Counted from the first letter of the stretch, positions 45,503 through 55,272 are shown. The stretch is 64,000 nt of DNA from Mucilaginibacter sp. L196 (GCF_009765905.1 NZ_LMUO01000019.1:850292-914291), one strand, 5' to 3'. Numbers and translations: made by a program. The notes: generated by a model from the letters alone, not told the origin.

Positions 45503-46639
45503 ATGAAAAACAAATACCTGCCCAAATACCTACCATTAATGTGTGTTTTATTAATAACAGTTGTTGTCTCATGCAAAAAAGATAAAGCAACAAATAAAAC
45601 AAACACAATAACTACTTCTACGGCAACTAGCATTGGTTTATTTGAATATAAAGATAGTGTTGATGCCAATGATGTTTATTACAGGATCTTGATACCAATA
45701 ACAAAGGTTGGAACCCAATCTGTAAATTATGATGACGTTTTTGATACAGGGTCAGCAGGTTTAACATTGGATGCCTCCGGGATAATTCCCGACTCGCTAT
45801 ATACCAGTAAAGGTTTTAAAATTACAGGTGACTCTTTAGTTGTAAATGGTGTAACCATAACAACTACAACATCTGTAATGGAGTACGGTGATGCGCTCTC
45901 CTCGACTAATGTATACGGAAATGTTGCATATACAAGTATTACCATAGGCGATCCATCAACCGGTAACATAACTATTAAACGAGTGCCGTTTTTTCTGTAT
46001 TACAAAGTGCTTGATATTACTGGTAAAGATTCAGTTCAGGAAACGGTACGCCATGGAGCAGATATTTTTGGAGTTAGCCCGGAATATAGTTATGCCAGTA
46101 CACTAATTCAAAGCCCTTTAAGTTATTATACACCGGGTACAGGTTTAACAAATGGATTTAAACTATCAAAACTTATACAAGCGGATTTTACAAATGCTGG
46201 TGTATTTGAACAAAATATTCTTACGCTAGGTTTAACCAATGCTGATCTGAACTCATCAGGTTTCATTATGCATAATTATTCTTCAAGTTATACAGCACAG
46301 GACGGTTATTCACCTGATATACCTGGAACAATAACTTACAATGGTAATACAATATCAGCAAACTTTTTATTTGACACAGGTACCCCGCAAATATCAATTA
46401 TTGAAGATCCTAAGGCTACGCAGAGTATTGGTATTTTACCTGCAAATTCGGTAATAACCTTAAAAACACAGGACGGATTTACTTATACCTACACTACAGC
46501 CAAATCAACAAACGTTACCGAGGTGCAAAATCCTAAAAATACAAACGATTATCGCACTATTTTTAGCTTGGAGTTCTTTACCACTAATGAGTTTTTAACT
46601 AATTATACAGGCCATCAAATTGGTTTGAAAAACAATTAA
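45503..46639 (+). CDS. putative pepsin-like aspartic protease lipoprotein
   Basis: A 378 aa lipoprotein (lipobox VVSC, Cys24). It shows bilobal aspartic protease architecture: DTGS at 81-84 in VFDTGSAGLTLD and DTGT at 291-294 in FLFDTGTPQISII. Between them, VMEYGDALSSTNVYGNVAY (125-143) resembles the pepsin flap, with Tyr128 where pepsin has Tyr75. ADIFGVSPEY (186-195) recalls the ILGL motif of lobe one. The Asp-Asp spacing of 210 residues is close to pepsin's. It is a lone gene between terminators. Family-A1-like proteases are rare in bacteria; a DUF3443-type or non-proteolytic relative is the alternative. Activity is inferred. Confidence 0.7.
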   Translation: MKNKYLPKYLPLMCVLLITVVVSCKKDKATNKTNTITTSTATSIGLFEYKDSVDANDVYYRILIPITKVGTQSVNYDDVFDTGSAGLTLDASGIIPDSLYTSKGFKITGDSLVVNGVTITTTTSVMEYGDALSSTNVYGNVAYTSITIGDPSTGNITIKRVPFFLYYKVLDITGKDSVQETVRHGADIFGVSPEYSYASTLIQSPLSYYTPGTGLTNGFKLSKLIQADFTNAGVFEQNILTLGLTNADLNSSGFIMHNYSSSYTAQDGYSPDIPGTITYNGNTISANFLFDTGTPQISIIEDPKATQSIGILPANSVITLKTQDGFTYTYTTAKSTNVTEVQNPKNTNDYRTIFSLEFFTTNEFLTNYTGHQIGLKNN

Positions 46640-46655
46640 AAAAATATAACTAAAC

Positions 46656-46687
46656 AAAAAATGCAACCATATTGGTTGCATTTTTTG
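46656..46687. terminator. bidirectional terminator
   Basis: AAAAAATGCAACC and GGTTGCATTTTTT form a stem with a 4- to 5-nt loop between convergent genes (pepsin-like and nucleotidase). Confidence 0.9.
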
Positions 46688-46688
46688 T

Positions 46689-47216
46689 TTAGGCCTTTTC
46701 TTTCATCAGCTCAACTACTTCCTGCCAGTTGTGAACCCGCCTGTGATGATTATGATTGTAATTGAAAATAGAATTGAACATTAGTGTTTCTCCTTTAAAG
46801 GTATCCAAATTATGGATCATATCATCAATCATAAAATCGGTATTGATGATACTTTTATCGCCACAAAAAACAATGTTCTTCCAGGTGATGAACGGGAAAT
46901 TTATATTTAGCCATTGCAATTTTTCAGATAAACTTTGAGGAAACTCGACAGCAGCTGATACAATGTATATTTCAAAGCTTTCAGATAATGTTTTTAAAGC
47001 TTCTACCGCGCCTGGCATAACCGGTGCGGTTAAAAAAAATCCGGGGGTATAAACAAACTTTCTTACGGCGCCGTCAGGGAAAGCTTCGGCTGTCGTAAGG
47101 CCTAGTATATTTTCAGGCAGTACCTTTATTCCGTAATCTCGTTCGTACCAGTTTATAAAATGAGTATCTATATCGGCAATTACGCCGTCCATATCAATAG
47201 CAATAGTTTTTTTCAT
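46689..47216 (-). CDS. 5'(3')-deoxyribonucleotidase-like HAD phosphatase
   Basis: A 175 aa HAD-superfamily protein of the NT5C (deoxyribonucleotidase) group, which dephosphorylates nucleoside monophosphates. The frame extends to a TTG at 47255, but the ATG at 47216 starts directly at MKKTIAIDMDGVIADID, where DMDG is the nucleophile motif. YIVSAAVEFPQS is motif II, and DFMIDDMIHNLDTF near the end is the acidic motif IV. The gene follows cydB by 35 bp and may be cotranscribed, without an obvious functional link. Confidence 0.88.
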   Translation of the reverse strand: MKKTIAIDMDGVIADIDTHFINWYERDYGIKVLPENILGLTTAEAFPDGAVRKFVYTPGFFLTAPVMPGAVEALKTLSESFEIYIVSAAVEFPQSLSEKLQWLNINFPFITWKNIVFCGDKSIINTDFMIDDMIHNLDTFKGETLMFNSIFNYNHNHHRRVHNWQEVVELMKEKA

Positions 47217-47251
47217 GTTAAATAAATTATGCGGGCAAATATATTGATGAT

Positions 47252-48268
47252 TCAATTATCCCTACTTTGTTTTGTTTGAAAGCTATAAAATAAATAGCCC
47301 AAAGCAGGTAGAATCAATAAACTGCCCAATAAAAGTCCCCATCCAAGATCATTGATCGTAGTCATGGGTGCGTGATCTTTAAGTAAGGATAAATTATTAC
47401 CACCCTTCACCATGATGATATTGGGAAAGTGACGATAACTTACAGATACCAATATCATAGTAACCTGAAACGCAGCTAATATGCGGATTACTTTAGTGTT
47501 GCCTTTACTCAATAAATACCATAACAACACCAATGACAATGATGCAGCAATAACTGCAATTAAGCTAACAGGGTTGCCAAATATCCAATGGGCAAGGTGT
47601 ACATTTTCGTGTTCTGCGGCTATAAATACCAATCCGCCAAAACCAACAGCAACAGCATTCATAATTACAGCTTTTTTGGTGAATCGCTTAATGTCAAACT
47701 GTTCTTTAGCTTCACCAATTAGATAGATAGCGGCTAAGAAACCGCATAGCGCAACTGTGAAAAAACCAACCATTACCGAAAACCAATTAAGCCAGCTAAA
47801 AATATAGGTGCTCAAATAATCGGTAGCACCAGGATCTATCTGCCTCGAAATAACGCTTCCTGCAACTATGCCTAAAAACAGTGGGGTAATGAAGCTTGAA
47901 TACACAAATATGTAATTGTATAAGTCTTGCATTTTGTCATCCTTTATCGCATCGTAATTACGGAATGAGAAAGCCGTTCCACGGGCAGTGATACCTAAAA
48001 GCATAACTAATAAAGGTATATGCAAGTAGGTGCACATATCACTATAAATTACCGGGAAGCCCACAAACATTATTACTACTGCGATTATCAACCACATATG
48101 GTTCGCCTCCCAAATAGGGCCTATAGCCTTGTACATGGTACGGCGTGTACGCGATTTATTATCATTTGAGGTAAATAATTCAATTATCCCTGCGCCAAAA
48201 TCGGCACCGCCAAGCAAAAAGTATAGCAGTATGGAAAAGAATAAGAAGATGATGACAACGTACAGCAT
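47252..48268 (-). CDS. cydB: cytochrome bd ubiquinol oxidase subunit II
   Basis: CydB is the second subunit of the high-affinity terminal oxidase in the inner membrane. The 338 aa protein has about eight membrane segments and the family start LLGGADFGAGIIELF, then AIGPIWEANHMWLI and GTAFSFRNYD. It lies 7 bp after cydA. The pair allows respiration at low oxygen and oxidises menaquinol in Bacteroidota. Confidence 0.95.
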   Translation of the reverse strand: MLYVVIIFLFFSILLYFLLGGADFGAGIIELFTSNDNKSRTRRTMYKAIGPIWEANHMWLIIAVVIMFVGFPVIYSDMCTYLHIPLLVMLLGITARGTAFSFRNYDAIKDDKMQDLYNYIFVYSSFITPLFLGIVAGSVISRQIDPGATDYLSTYIFSWLNWFSVMVGFFTVALCGFLAAIYLIGEAKEQFDIKRFTKKAVIMNAVAVGFGGLVFIAAEHENVHLAHWIFGNPVSLIAVIAASLSLVLLWYLLSKGNTKVIRILAAFQVTMILVSVSYRHFPNIIMVKGGNNLSLLKDHAPMTTINDLGWGLLLGSLLILPALGYLFYSFQTKQSRDN

Positions 48269-48275
48269 ATAATTA

Positions 48276-49586
48276 TTAATTATGATCGTACAACTCTGGA
48301 ACCATTTTTATTTGCCTGCTCAGTAAAAATACTACTGCAAGGCTCAGCGTAAAATAAATAAGCGTAAACAGATAAAACGAGTAATGGATGCCCGGCATAG
48401 GTGTAACCGCCTCACTGGTACGCATTACACCTTGTATAATCCACGGTTGGCGGCCAACTTCAGTAACTGTCCATCCGGCTTCGACGGCAATAAAGCCAAG
48501 CGGTGTGGCCGCTATAAATAATTTCAAGAACCAGCTTTTATTCAGCCATTCACGCTTTTTCCATAAGGCAAAAAAGTAAAGCAACCCAATTGCTAACAAA
48601 AACATACCAATTGCAACCATTAACTGAAATGCATAGTGCGTAACCGGTACATTAGGTTGATCTTTTTGCGGGATTTTATCTAATCCGTTAACCGGTGTTT
48701 TAAAATCATCATGTACTAAAAAGCTTAATAAACCAGGTAATTCAATACCGTAATTAACCTTCTTGTTAACGGTATCTGGTATGCCGCCTATCAATAATTT
48801 TGAGTATGGTTCGGTATGAAAATGGGCTTCCATTGCAGCTAATTTAGCTGGTTGCCTTTGCGCAGCGCCTTTGGCTGACAGATCGCCGCTTAAGGGTTGT
48901 AATATTGCAGCAACTGCACCAAAGGCAATCGCTATTTTGAATGATTTGGTATGGAAGGTTACATTCTTCTTTCTGAATATCATAAGCGCATGAATACCCG
49001 CTACAGCAAAGCCTGTAGCGGCAAAAGCGGCTATAGTCATGTGTAAAGCTTCGGAAAACCAGGCAGCGTTGAACATGGCCTTTATTGGGTCGATGTTTGT
49101 ATACTGCCCGTTAACGTAATCAAACCCGGTAGGGCTGTTCATCCAAGAATTTGCTGATACCACCAAAATACCCGATACCACACCACTAACCCCAACTACA
49201 ATGCCGGTAAACCAATGGAACCATTTATTAAACTTATCCCAACCATAAAGGAAAAATCCCAGGGCAATAGCTTCAATAAAAAATGCAACACCTTCTAACG
49301 AAAAAGGCATACCAAATATGGGACCGGCATGCTCCATAAATTTAGGCCATAGTAAACCTAACTCGAATGAAAGCATAGTACCCGATACCGCTCCGGTTGC
49401 AAAAAATATGGCTACGCCTTTGCTCCAGGCTTGTGTTATATGTTTGTATAAAGGATTTTTAGTTTTAATGTATTTATAGTTTGATATAGCCATAAACACA
49501 GGCATCACCATGCCTATACAGGAATAAATAATGTGGAAGCCCAATGATAAGGCCATTTGTGATCTGGCGGCTATAAAATCATTCAT
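48276..49586 (-). CDS. cydA: cytochrome bd ubiquinol oxidase subunit I (short Q-loop)
   Basis: CydA binds haems b558, b595 and d. The open frame begins at 49655, but the ATG at 49586 gives the usual N-terminus (MNDFIAARSQMALSLGFHII) and 436 aa. The haem ligand His lies in the first helix (FHIIYSC), and His in SEALHMTIAAF and the GWTVTEVGRQPW segment are conserved. The length indicates the short Q-loop form seen in Bacteroidota. The divergent RidA gene lies 248 bp away. Confidence 0.95.
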   Translation of the reverse strand: MNDFIAARSQMALSLGFHIIYSCIGMVMPVFMAISNYKYIKTKNPLYKHITQAWSKGVAIFFATGAVSGTMLSFELGLLWPKFMEHAGPIFGMPFSLEGVAFFIEAIALGFFLYGWDKFNKWFHWFTGIVVGVSGVVSGILVVSANSWMNSPTGFDYVNGQYTNIDPIKAMFNAAWFSEALHMTIAAFAATGFAVAGIHALMIFRKKNVTFHTKSFKIAIAFGAVAAILQPLSGDLSAKGAAQRQPAKLAAMEAHFHTEPYSKLLIGGIPDTVNKKVNYGIELPGLLSFLVHDDFKTPVNGLDKIPQKDQPNVPVTHYAFQLMVAIGMFLLAIGLLYFFALWKKREWLNKSWFLKLFIAATPLGFIAVEAGWTVTEVGRQPWIIQGVMRTSEAVTPMPGIHYSFYLFTLIYFTLSLAVVFLLSRQIKMVPELYDHN

Positions 49587-49804
49587 AATAGCATGTATGA
49601 TAAATATTATACTAATGGCACAAATATACTTCTTAGTAATAGTATGATTTGACAAATACTAATCAGTAAGTTTAAATAGAACAATTCTAAAATGCAGAAT
49701 TAATTGTATTTGTAATGTTTTGTTCGAATTGAAAATTAAGTAACATGCTTATGTAAACTTGATTTGCATTGCTTGCTTTGATAGGATAGCCTATATTTTA
49801 TTTT

Positions 49805-49812
49805 TATGTTTG
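49805..49812 (+). promoter_or_regulatory. candidate -7 box of the ridA-like gene
   Basis: TATGTTTG matches TAnnTTTG and lies 22 bp before the start codon. A TTTG at 49777-49780 is 24 bp upstream, longer than the usual 19-21 bp. Confidence 0.35.
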
Positions 49813-49834
49813 TTTTATACAATTACTTTACAAA

Positions 49835-50299
49835 ATGAATACTGCAGAACAAAATTTTGCCGCTTTAGGCCTAAGCCTGCCGCCCGCTCCAAAACCACTT
49901 GGTGTATATAAACCTTGCTTGGTTGATGGTAAATATCTTTATCTATCTGGCCATGGAACTGTACAGGATGATGGTAGCTTGATTATTGGCCGCATTGGTG
50001 ATACGATTACACCGGAAGATGGGAAGCTTGCTGCCCGCCAGGTTGGTTTAGCTATGCTGGCTACCATAAAAGCTAACATAGGCAGCCTTGATAAAGTTAA
50101 AAGGGTAATAAAGGTATTGGGTATGGTTAACTGTACATCTGACTTTGAAAAACATCCTTTTATTATAAATGGTTGCAGCGAATTATTTGCTAAAGTTTGG
50201 GGCGAAGAGAACGGTATAGGTGTTCGTAGCGCGGTAGGGATGGGTTCGTTACCTGATAATATCCCGGTTGAAATAGAGGCTTTGTTTGAACTTGTATAA
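49835..50299 (+). CDS. RidA family protein (enamine/imine deaminase)
   Basis: RidA (YjgF/YER057c/UK114) proteins hydrolyse reactive enamines and imines released by PLP enzymes such as serine dehydratase. The 154 aa protein ends with the family signature GVRSAVGMGSLPDNIPVEIE, where the conserved Arg and Glu of the active site are present. It lies 10 bp before a PLP enzyme acting on D-amino acids, which makes clearing of a dehydratase enamine a sensible role. It has a longer N-terminus than the E. coli protein, typical of a YjgF branch. Confidence 0.92.
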   Translation: MNTAEQNFAALGLSLPPAPKPLGVYKPCLVDGKYLYLSGHGTVQDDGSLIIGRIGDTITPEDGKLAARQVGLAMLATIKANIGSLDKVKRVIKVLGMVNCTSDFEKHPFIINGCSELFAKVWGEENGIGVRSAVGMGSLPDNIPVEIEALFELV

Positions 50300-50309
50300 T
50301 TAATTCACA

Positions 50310-51425
50310 ATGACCGAGCAGCATTGGTATACTATCGAGGATGTTGACCAACTGGATACACCTGCTTTGGTGGTTTATCCAAAAAGAGTGAAACAGAATA
50401 TCGACATGCTGAAATACATGATAGATGATGTGTTTCGCCTGCGCCCGCATATCAAAACATTTAAAAATAAGGAAGCGGCGCTGTTGATGATGGATGCGGG
50501 CATTACCAAATTTAAATGCGCTACTATTGCTGAGGCCGAAATGCTGGGGATGTGTAATGCCCCTGATGTTTTACTGGCTTACCAACCCACCGGACCCAAG
50601 CTATTGCGATTCATTAAATTAATTCAAACTTATCCTGATACTAAATTTTCCTGTTTGGTTGATAATGAGGCTTCGGCTAATGCTGTGTCAACCATAGCTG
50701 TTGAAGAAGATTTGTCGGTTAATATCTATATCGATTTAAATGTAGGTATGAACCGTACAGGTATATCTCCGGGAGATGGAGCTTTACAACTGTATAAAGC
50801 ATGTTTCCAATTATCGGGGATAAATTTAATTGGCCTGCATGCTTATGATGGCCATATACATGACGCGGATATTATTATTCGTGCAGAAAAAGTAAACGCC
50901 TGGTATGAGGTCGTTATTAAGCTGCAAGATGAAATTTTAGATTCAGGTTATCCAAAGCCTGTAATTGTTGCAGGTGGTTCGCCAACGTTCCCTATCCTCG
51001 CAGCAAAAAAAAGTATAGAATGCAGCCCCGGTACTTTTATTTATTGGGATAGGGGTTACCAACTAGCTTTTGAAGAGCAGCATTTTTTAATCGCAGCATT
51101 ACTGGTTACAAGAATTTTATCGCTACCCGAAGAAAATTTGCTTTGTATAGATTGCGGACATAAATCAGTTGCTGCTGAAAATGTATTGGCTAAGCGTATA
51201 TGTTTTTTGAATGCACCAGATGTAAAGATCATCAGCCAAAGCGAAGAACATTTAGTTGTTGACGCAGGCAAGGGACATAGTTATAAAGTGGGTGATGTGT
51301 TATATGGCTTGCCGTATCATATTTGCCCAACAGTAGCGCTATACGAGCGTGCCATCACCATTCAAAATAACAATATCACAGGTCAATGGCTAAACATAGC
51401 TCGCGATCGGAAAATTACTATTTAA
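50310..51425 (+). CDS. D-threonine aldolase / D-serine dehydratase-like PLP enzyme
   Basis: A 371 aa fold-type III PLP enzyme with the alanine racemase-like N-terminal barrel. The PLP lysine is in RPHIKTFKNKEAA, and LDTPALVVY is the usual family start. The C-terminal metal-binding pair appears as PYHICPTVALY (His and Cys). The family contains D-threonine aldolases, D-serine dehydratases and 3-hydroxy-D-aspartate aldolases, which cannot be told apart here. The gene is between RidA (10 bp) and an M19 dipeptidase (25 bp), consistent with D-amino acid breakdown. Confidence 0.88.
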   Translation: MTEQHWYTIEDVDQLDTPALVVYPKRVKQNIDMLKYMIDDVFRLRPHIKTFKNKEAALLMMDAGITKFKCATIAEAEMLGMCNAPDVLLAYQPTGPKLLRFIKLIQTYPDTKFSCLVDNEASANAVSTIAVEEDLSVNIYIDLNVGMNRTGISPGDGALQLYKACFQLSGINLIGLHAYDGHIHDADIIIRAEKVNAWYEVVIKLQDEILDSGYPKPVIVAGGSPTFPILAAKKSIECSPGTFIYWDRGYQLAFEEQHFLIAALLVTRILSLPEENLLCIDCGHKSVAAENVLAKRICFLNAPDVKIISQSEEHLVVDAGKGHSYKVGDVLYGLPYHICPTVALYERAITIQNNNITGQWLNIARDRKITI

Positions 51426-51450
51426 TTCATAATAATCTTCAACCCATAAT

Positions 51451-52521
51451 ATGTTCACCATAGATGCTCATTTAGACCTTAGCATGAATGCGATGGAGTG
51501 GAACCGCGACCTGCGCCAGTCTGTTGATGCAATTAATGTGCGTGAAGAAGGTTTAACAGATAAACCCGACCGCGGGAATGCAACAGTTTCATTACCTGAA
51601 TTGCGCAAAGGTAATATTGGCTTGGTTGTGGCCACGCAAATAGCACGCTACGTTGCACTCGGTAACCTTTTACCCGGGTGGCATTCGCCAGAACAAGCTT
51701 GGGCACAAACACAGGCCCAAGTAGCGTGGTATAAAGCCATGGAAGAAGATGGGCAAATGGTACAGGTTAATGATTTGCTAAGCCTTGAAAAACATATTAC
51801 ACTTTGGCAAGATGGCACACCATCTGAAAATAAGCCTGTCGGTTATATTTTAAGTTTAGAGGGTGCTGATTCCATTGTAACCATAAACCATTTGGAGCGG
51901 GCTTATAATTATGGATTGCGTGCGGTTGGCCCTGCACATTATGGCCCCGGAAGATATGCACAAGGCACAGATGCAACTGGGTTTATGGGCCCGAAAGGGC
52001 AGGAGCTATTAAAAGAAATGGAACGCCTGAATATTATTTTAGATGCTACCCATTTATGTGATGATAGTTTTTGCGAAGCGATGGATCATTTTAATGGGCA
52101 TGTTTGGGCAAGCCATAATAATTGCCGTGCGTTGGTTAACCATAATCGCCAGTTTAGCGATGAGCAGATAAAGGAATTGATAAATCGTGGTGCGGTTATA
52201 GGTGGTGCGATGGATGCATGGATGATGGTGCCGGGATGGGTGAGGGGAGAATCGAACCCAAAGGATATGAATTGCAATTTGGACGTATTGATTGATCATA
52301 TGGATCATATTTGTCAGTTGGCGGGTAATACATTACATGTTGGTATAGGATCTGATCTTGATGGTGCATTTGGCACAGAACAATGCCCTTACGATTTGAT
52401 CACTATCGCTGATGAACAAAAGATACCCGCGTTATTAAAAAAACGAGGTTACACTGAAATTGATTGCGAGAATATAATGCACGGTAATTGGCTTAGATTT
52501 TTAAGAAAAGCCTGGGCTTAA
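51451..52521 (+). CDS. membrane dipeptidase family (peptidase M19)
   Basis: A 356 aa zinc dipeptidase of the renal dipeptidase family, which cleaves dipeptides including those with a C-terminal D-residue. Metal ligands are visible as His-x-Asp in DAHLDLS, Glu in LSLEGADSIV, and His in LDATHLCDDSF and WASHNNCRALVN; GIGSDLDGAFG carries the late Asp. No signal peptide is seen, so it is probably cytosolic. It follows the D-threonine-aldolase-like gene by 25 bp, supporting a joint pathway. Confidence 0.93.
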   Translation: MFTIDAHLDLSMNAMEWNRDLRQSVDAINVREEGLTDKPDRGNATVSLPELRKGNIGLVVATQIARYVALGNLLPGWHSPEQAWAQTQAQVAWYKAMEEDGQMVQVNDLLSLEKHITLWQDGTPSENKPVGYILSLEGADSIVTINHLERAYNYGLRAVGPAHYGPGRYAQGTDATGFMGPKGQELLKEMERLNIILDATHLCDDSFCEAMDHFNGHVWASHNNCRALVNHNRQFSDEQIKELINRGAVIGGAMDAWMMVPGWVRGESNPKDMNCNLDVLIDHMDHICQLAGNTLHVGIGSDLDGAFGTEQCPYDLITIADEQKIPALLKKRGYTEIDCENIMHGNWLRFLRKAWA

Positions 52522-52584
52522 CCGAAATATCATCCCCCAAAAATCATAATAGAACATAACAGCCTCCAAAATGTATATTAGTTT

Positions 52585-55185
52585 ATGAATGCAGAGCAAT
52601 CGAGATTAAAAGATTCAACCTGGAAAAAATGGGGCCCTTATGTAAGTGATAGGCAATGGGGCACTATACGAGAAGATTATAGCGCCAATGGTGATGCCTG
52701 GAATTACATCACACATGATATGGCACGTAGCAAGGCTTATCGCTGGGGTGAAGAAGGTATTGCGGGGATATGCGACGATGATCAAACCGTTTGCTTTTCG
52801 GTTGCGCTATGGAATAAAAAAGATCCTATTATTAAGGAACGTTATTTTGGCTTAACTAATCCTGAAGGCAATCATGGCGAGGATGTAAAGGAGTTGTATT
52901 ATTATTTGGATAACACGCCAACGCATTCATACATGAAAACGTTGTATAAATATCCGCAGCAAACCTACCCTTATCAATGGCTTGTTGATGAAAATAAGCG
53001 TCGCGGTCGTAATGATCCTGAATTTGAATTGATTGATACCGGTATTTTAAATAATGATGAATATTTTGACGTTTTTACCGAGTACGCTAAAAATACACAG
53101 GATGATATTCTTATAAAAATAACCATCAATAATCGCAGTATGAACGATTGCGAGCTGAATGTGCTGCCAACCATTTGGTTTCGGAATACCTGGGCATGGG
53201 GCTATGATAATTACCTGCCTGAACTAACTGCAGATTCGCATGGCGTAATTGAGGTATACCATAATAAGCTTGGTCAGCTATGGTTAAACGGTGAAGGATC
53301 GCCGGATATTTTGTTTTGCGATAACGAAACAAATAACCCTAAATTATATAATTATGCTGATGGCAAACCTTATTGCAAGGATGGCATAAATAATCATATT
53401 GTTAATGGGGCAGATACTGTAAATCCTAAAAAAACAGGTACCAAAGCGGCCATTAACTACGATATTAAGGTAAAGGCAAAAGATAGTTATACAATCCGTT
53501 TAAGGTTTTCATCAAACGCGAAGAACGGGTTTGGTGATTTTGACACTATATTCAATACGCGGGTAGCCGAGGCTGATGCGTTTTACAAAGATATTCAGCA
53601 AAATAACCCCAATCCTGATAGCGTATTTGTACAACGCCAGGCGTTTGCCGGTATGTTGTGGACAAAACAGTTTTATTATTTCGACATAAACCACTGGTTA
53701 AACGGAGACCCTGCGGAGCCGAAACCTCCTGCTGAGCGGAAAAATGCCCGTAATAGTAAATGGCAGCATTTTAACGCTCGCGATATTATCTCGATGCCTG
53801 ATAAATGGGAATATCCATGGTTTGCTTCGTGGGATTTGGCTTTTCATTGCCTGGCACTGGCAAATGTTGATATGGATTTTGCTAAAAATCAATTAATGTT
53901 GCTGGTTAGGGTTTGGTACCAGCATCCTAATGGGGAGTTACCGGCTTATGAATGGGATTTTGGGGATGCTAATCCACCGGTACATGCAAGGGCAACTTGG
54001 GCTATCTATCAAAAAGACAAAGAGGCTAATAATGGAAAAGGAGATACTTTTTTCCTGGAACGTATTTTCCATAAATTAATGCTTGACTTCACCTGGTGGG
54101 TAAATCGTAAAGATGCTGCAGGTAATAATATTTTTGAAGGTGGTTTTTTGGGTTTGGACAATATTGGTGTGTTCGACAGAAACTCGCGCTTACCAATGGG
54201 TGAACATTTGGAGCAAGCCGATGGTACCAGTTGGATGGCTATGTACTCGCTAAATTTATTGCGTATCGCGGCTGAGTTGGCCTCCTATAATAAAGCTTAT
54301 TCGGATATAGCTTCTAAGTTTTTTGAGCACTTCATCTATATTGCCGGGGCCATGGCTAATTTAGGTGAAAATAATCAAGGTTTGTGGGACGATCAGGATG
54401 GTTTTTTTTATGATCAGTTGAGATTGCCGGATAATACTACCGAGAAGATGCGTGTGCGTAGCATTGTAGGCCTTACGCCGTTATTTGCTGCTGAAATATT
54501 GGATACGGACGATATTATGAACAATCCAATCTTTCGTAATAGGATGAAATGGTTTTCTGATAACCGTCCTGATCTCGCCGGATTGGTGTCACGTTGGAAT
54601 GAGACAAAGGGGAATGGTAAACATTTAATAAGCCTGCTTCGCGGTTACCGAATGAAATCATTACTTAAATATATGCTGGATGAAAATGAGTTTTTAAGTG
54701 ATTATGGTATACGTTCAGTATCTAAATACCATTTAAATAATCCTTATTGTGTTACAGTAAATGGGGTGGAGTTTATCGTAAAATACACTCCGGCCGAAAG
54801 CGATAGCGGTTTATTTGGAGGTAATAGTAACTGGCGTGGGCCGATATGGATTCCTATTAATTATATGTTGATAGAAAGCCTTCAACGCTTTTATCAGTAT
54901 TATGGTGATGATTTTAAAATAGAATGCCCAACAGGATCGGGTGTTTTTATGAATTTGAACGAGGTTGCCAATGAGCTTTATCGTAGGTTATCGAGTATTT
55001 TTTTGCGTGATAAAACCGGTAAAAGAGCTGTGTTTGGAGGCTATGATAAAATACAATCCGACCCAAATTTTAAGGATCACTTGTTATTCTATGAATATTT
55101 TGACGGTGATAATGGGCGAGGAGCAGGTGCGTCACATCAAACCGGATGGAGCGGATTGATAGTTAATTGTTTGTATAATAAATAG
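52585..55185 (+). CDS. GH63-type glucosidase (MGH1-like domain)
   Basis: An 866 aa cytosolic protein of the bacterial glucosidase group placed in GH63, related to mannosylglycerate hydrolase and processing alpha-glucosidase. The N-terminal beta domain starts RQWGTIREDYSANGDAWNY; the (alpha/alpha)6 barrel begins at about residue 340. Barrel segments PWFASWDLAFHCLALANVD, FLGLDNIGVFDRNS and NWRGPIWIPINYMLIESLQR are conserved, with the WD aspartate a catalytic candidate. It follows the dipeptidase gene by 63 bp, and a terminator lies behind it. Its substrate may be trehalose- or glucan-like, but that is uncertain. Confidence 0.88.
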   Translation: MNAEQSRLKDSTWKKWGPYVSDRQWGTIREDYSANGDAWNYITHDMARSKAYRWGEEGIAGICDDDQTVCFSVALWNKKDPIIKERYFGLTNPEGNHGEDVKELYYYLDNTPTHSYMKTLYKYPQQTYPYQWLVDENKRRGRNDPEFELIDTGILNNDEYFDVFTEYAKNTQDDILIKITINNRSMNDCELNVLPTIWFRNTWAWGYDNYLPELTADSHGVIEVYHNKLGQLWLNGEGSPDILFCDNETNNPKLYNYADGKPYCKDGINNHIVNGADTVNPKKTGTKAAINYDIKVKAKDSYTIRLRFSSNAKNGFGDFDTIFNTRVAEADAFYKDIQQNNPNPDSVFVQRQAFAGMLWTKQFYYFDINHWLNGDPAEPKPPAERKNARNSKWQHFNARDIISMPDKWEYPWFASWDLAFHCLALANVDMDFAKNQLMLLVRVWYQHPNGELPAYEWDFGDANPPVHARATWAIYQKDKEANNGKGDTFFLERIFHKLMLDFTWWVNRKDAAGNNIFEGGFLGLDNIGVFDRNSRLPMGEHLEQADGTSWMAMYSLNLLRIAAELASYNKAYSDIASKFFEHFIYIAGAMANLGENNQGLWDDQDGFFYDQLRLPDNTTEKMRVRSIVGLTPLFAAEILDTDDIMNNPIFRNRMKWFSDNRPDLAGLVSRWNETKGNGKHLISLLRGYRMKSLLKYMLDENEFLSDYGIRSVSKYHLNNPYCVTVNGVEFIVKYTPAESDSGLFGGNSNWRGPIWIPINYMLIESLQRFYQYYGDDFKIECPTGSGVFMNLNEVANELYRRLSSIFLRDKTGKRAVFGGYDKIQSDPNFKDHLLFYEYFDGDNGRGAGASHQTGWSGLIVNCLYNK

Positions 55186-55215
55186 TTTAAATATTATATA
55201 CGCTTGGCGAAAATA

Positions 55216-55265
55216 AAAGGCCCAGAATCAGGTAAATAAATTTATCCTAATTCCTGGGCCTTTAT
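55216..55265. terminator. bidirectional terminator between GH63 and cytochrome c genes
   Basis: AAAGGCCCAG (55217-55226 area) pairs with CTGGGCCTTT, and the stem continues imperfectly inward through CAGG/CCT. It separates two convergent genes. Confidence 0.85.
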
Positions 55266-55272
55266 CTTTAAG

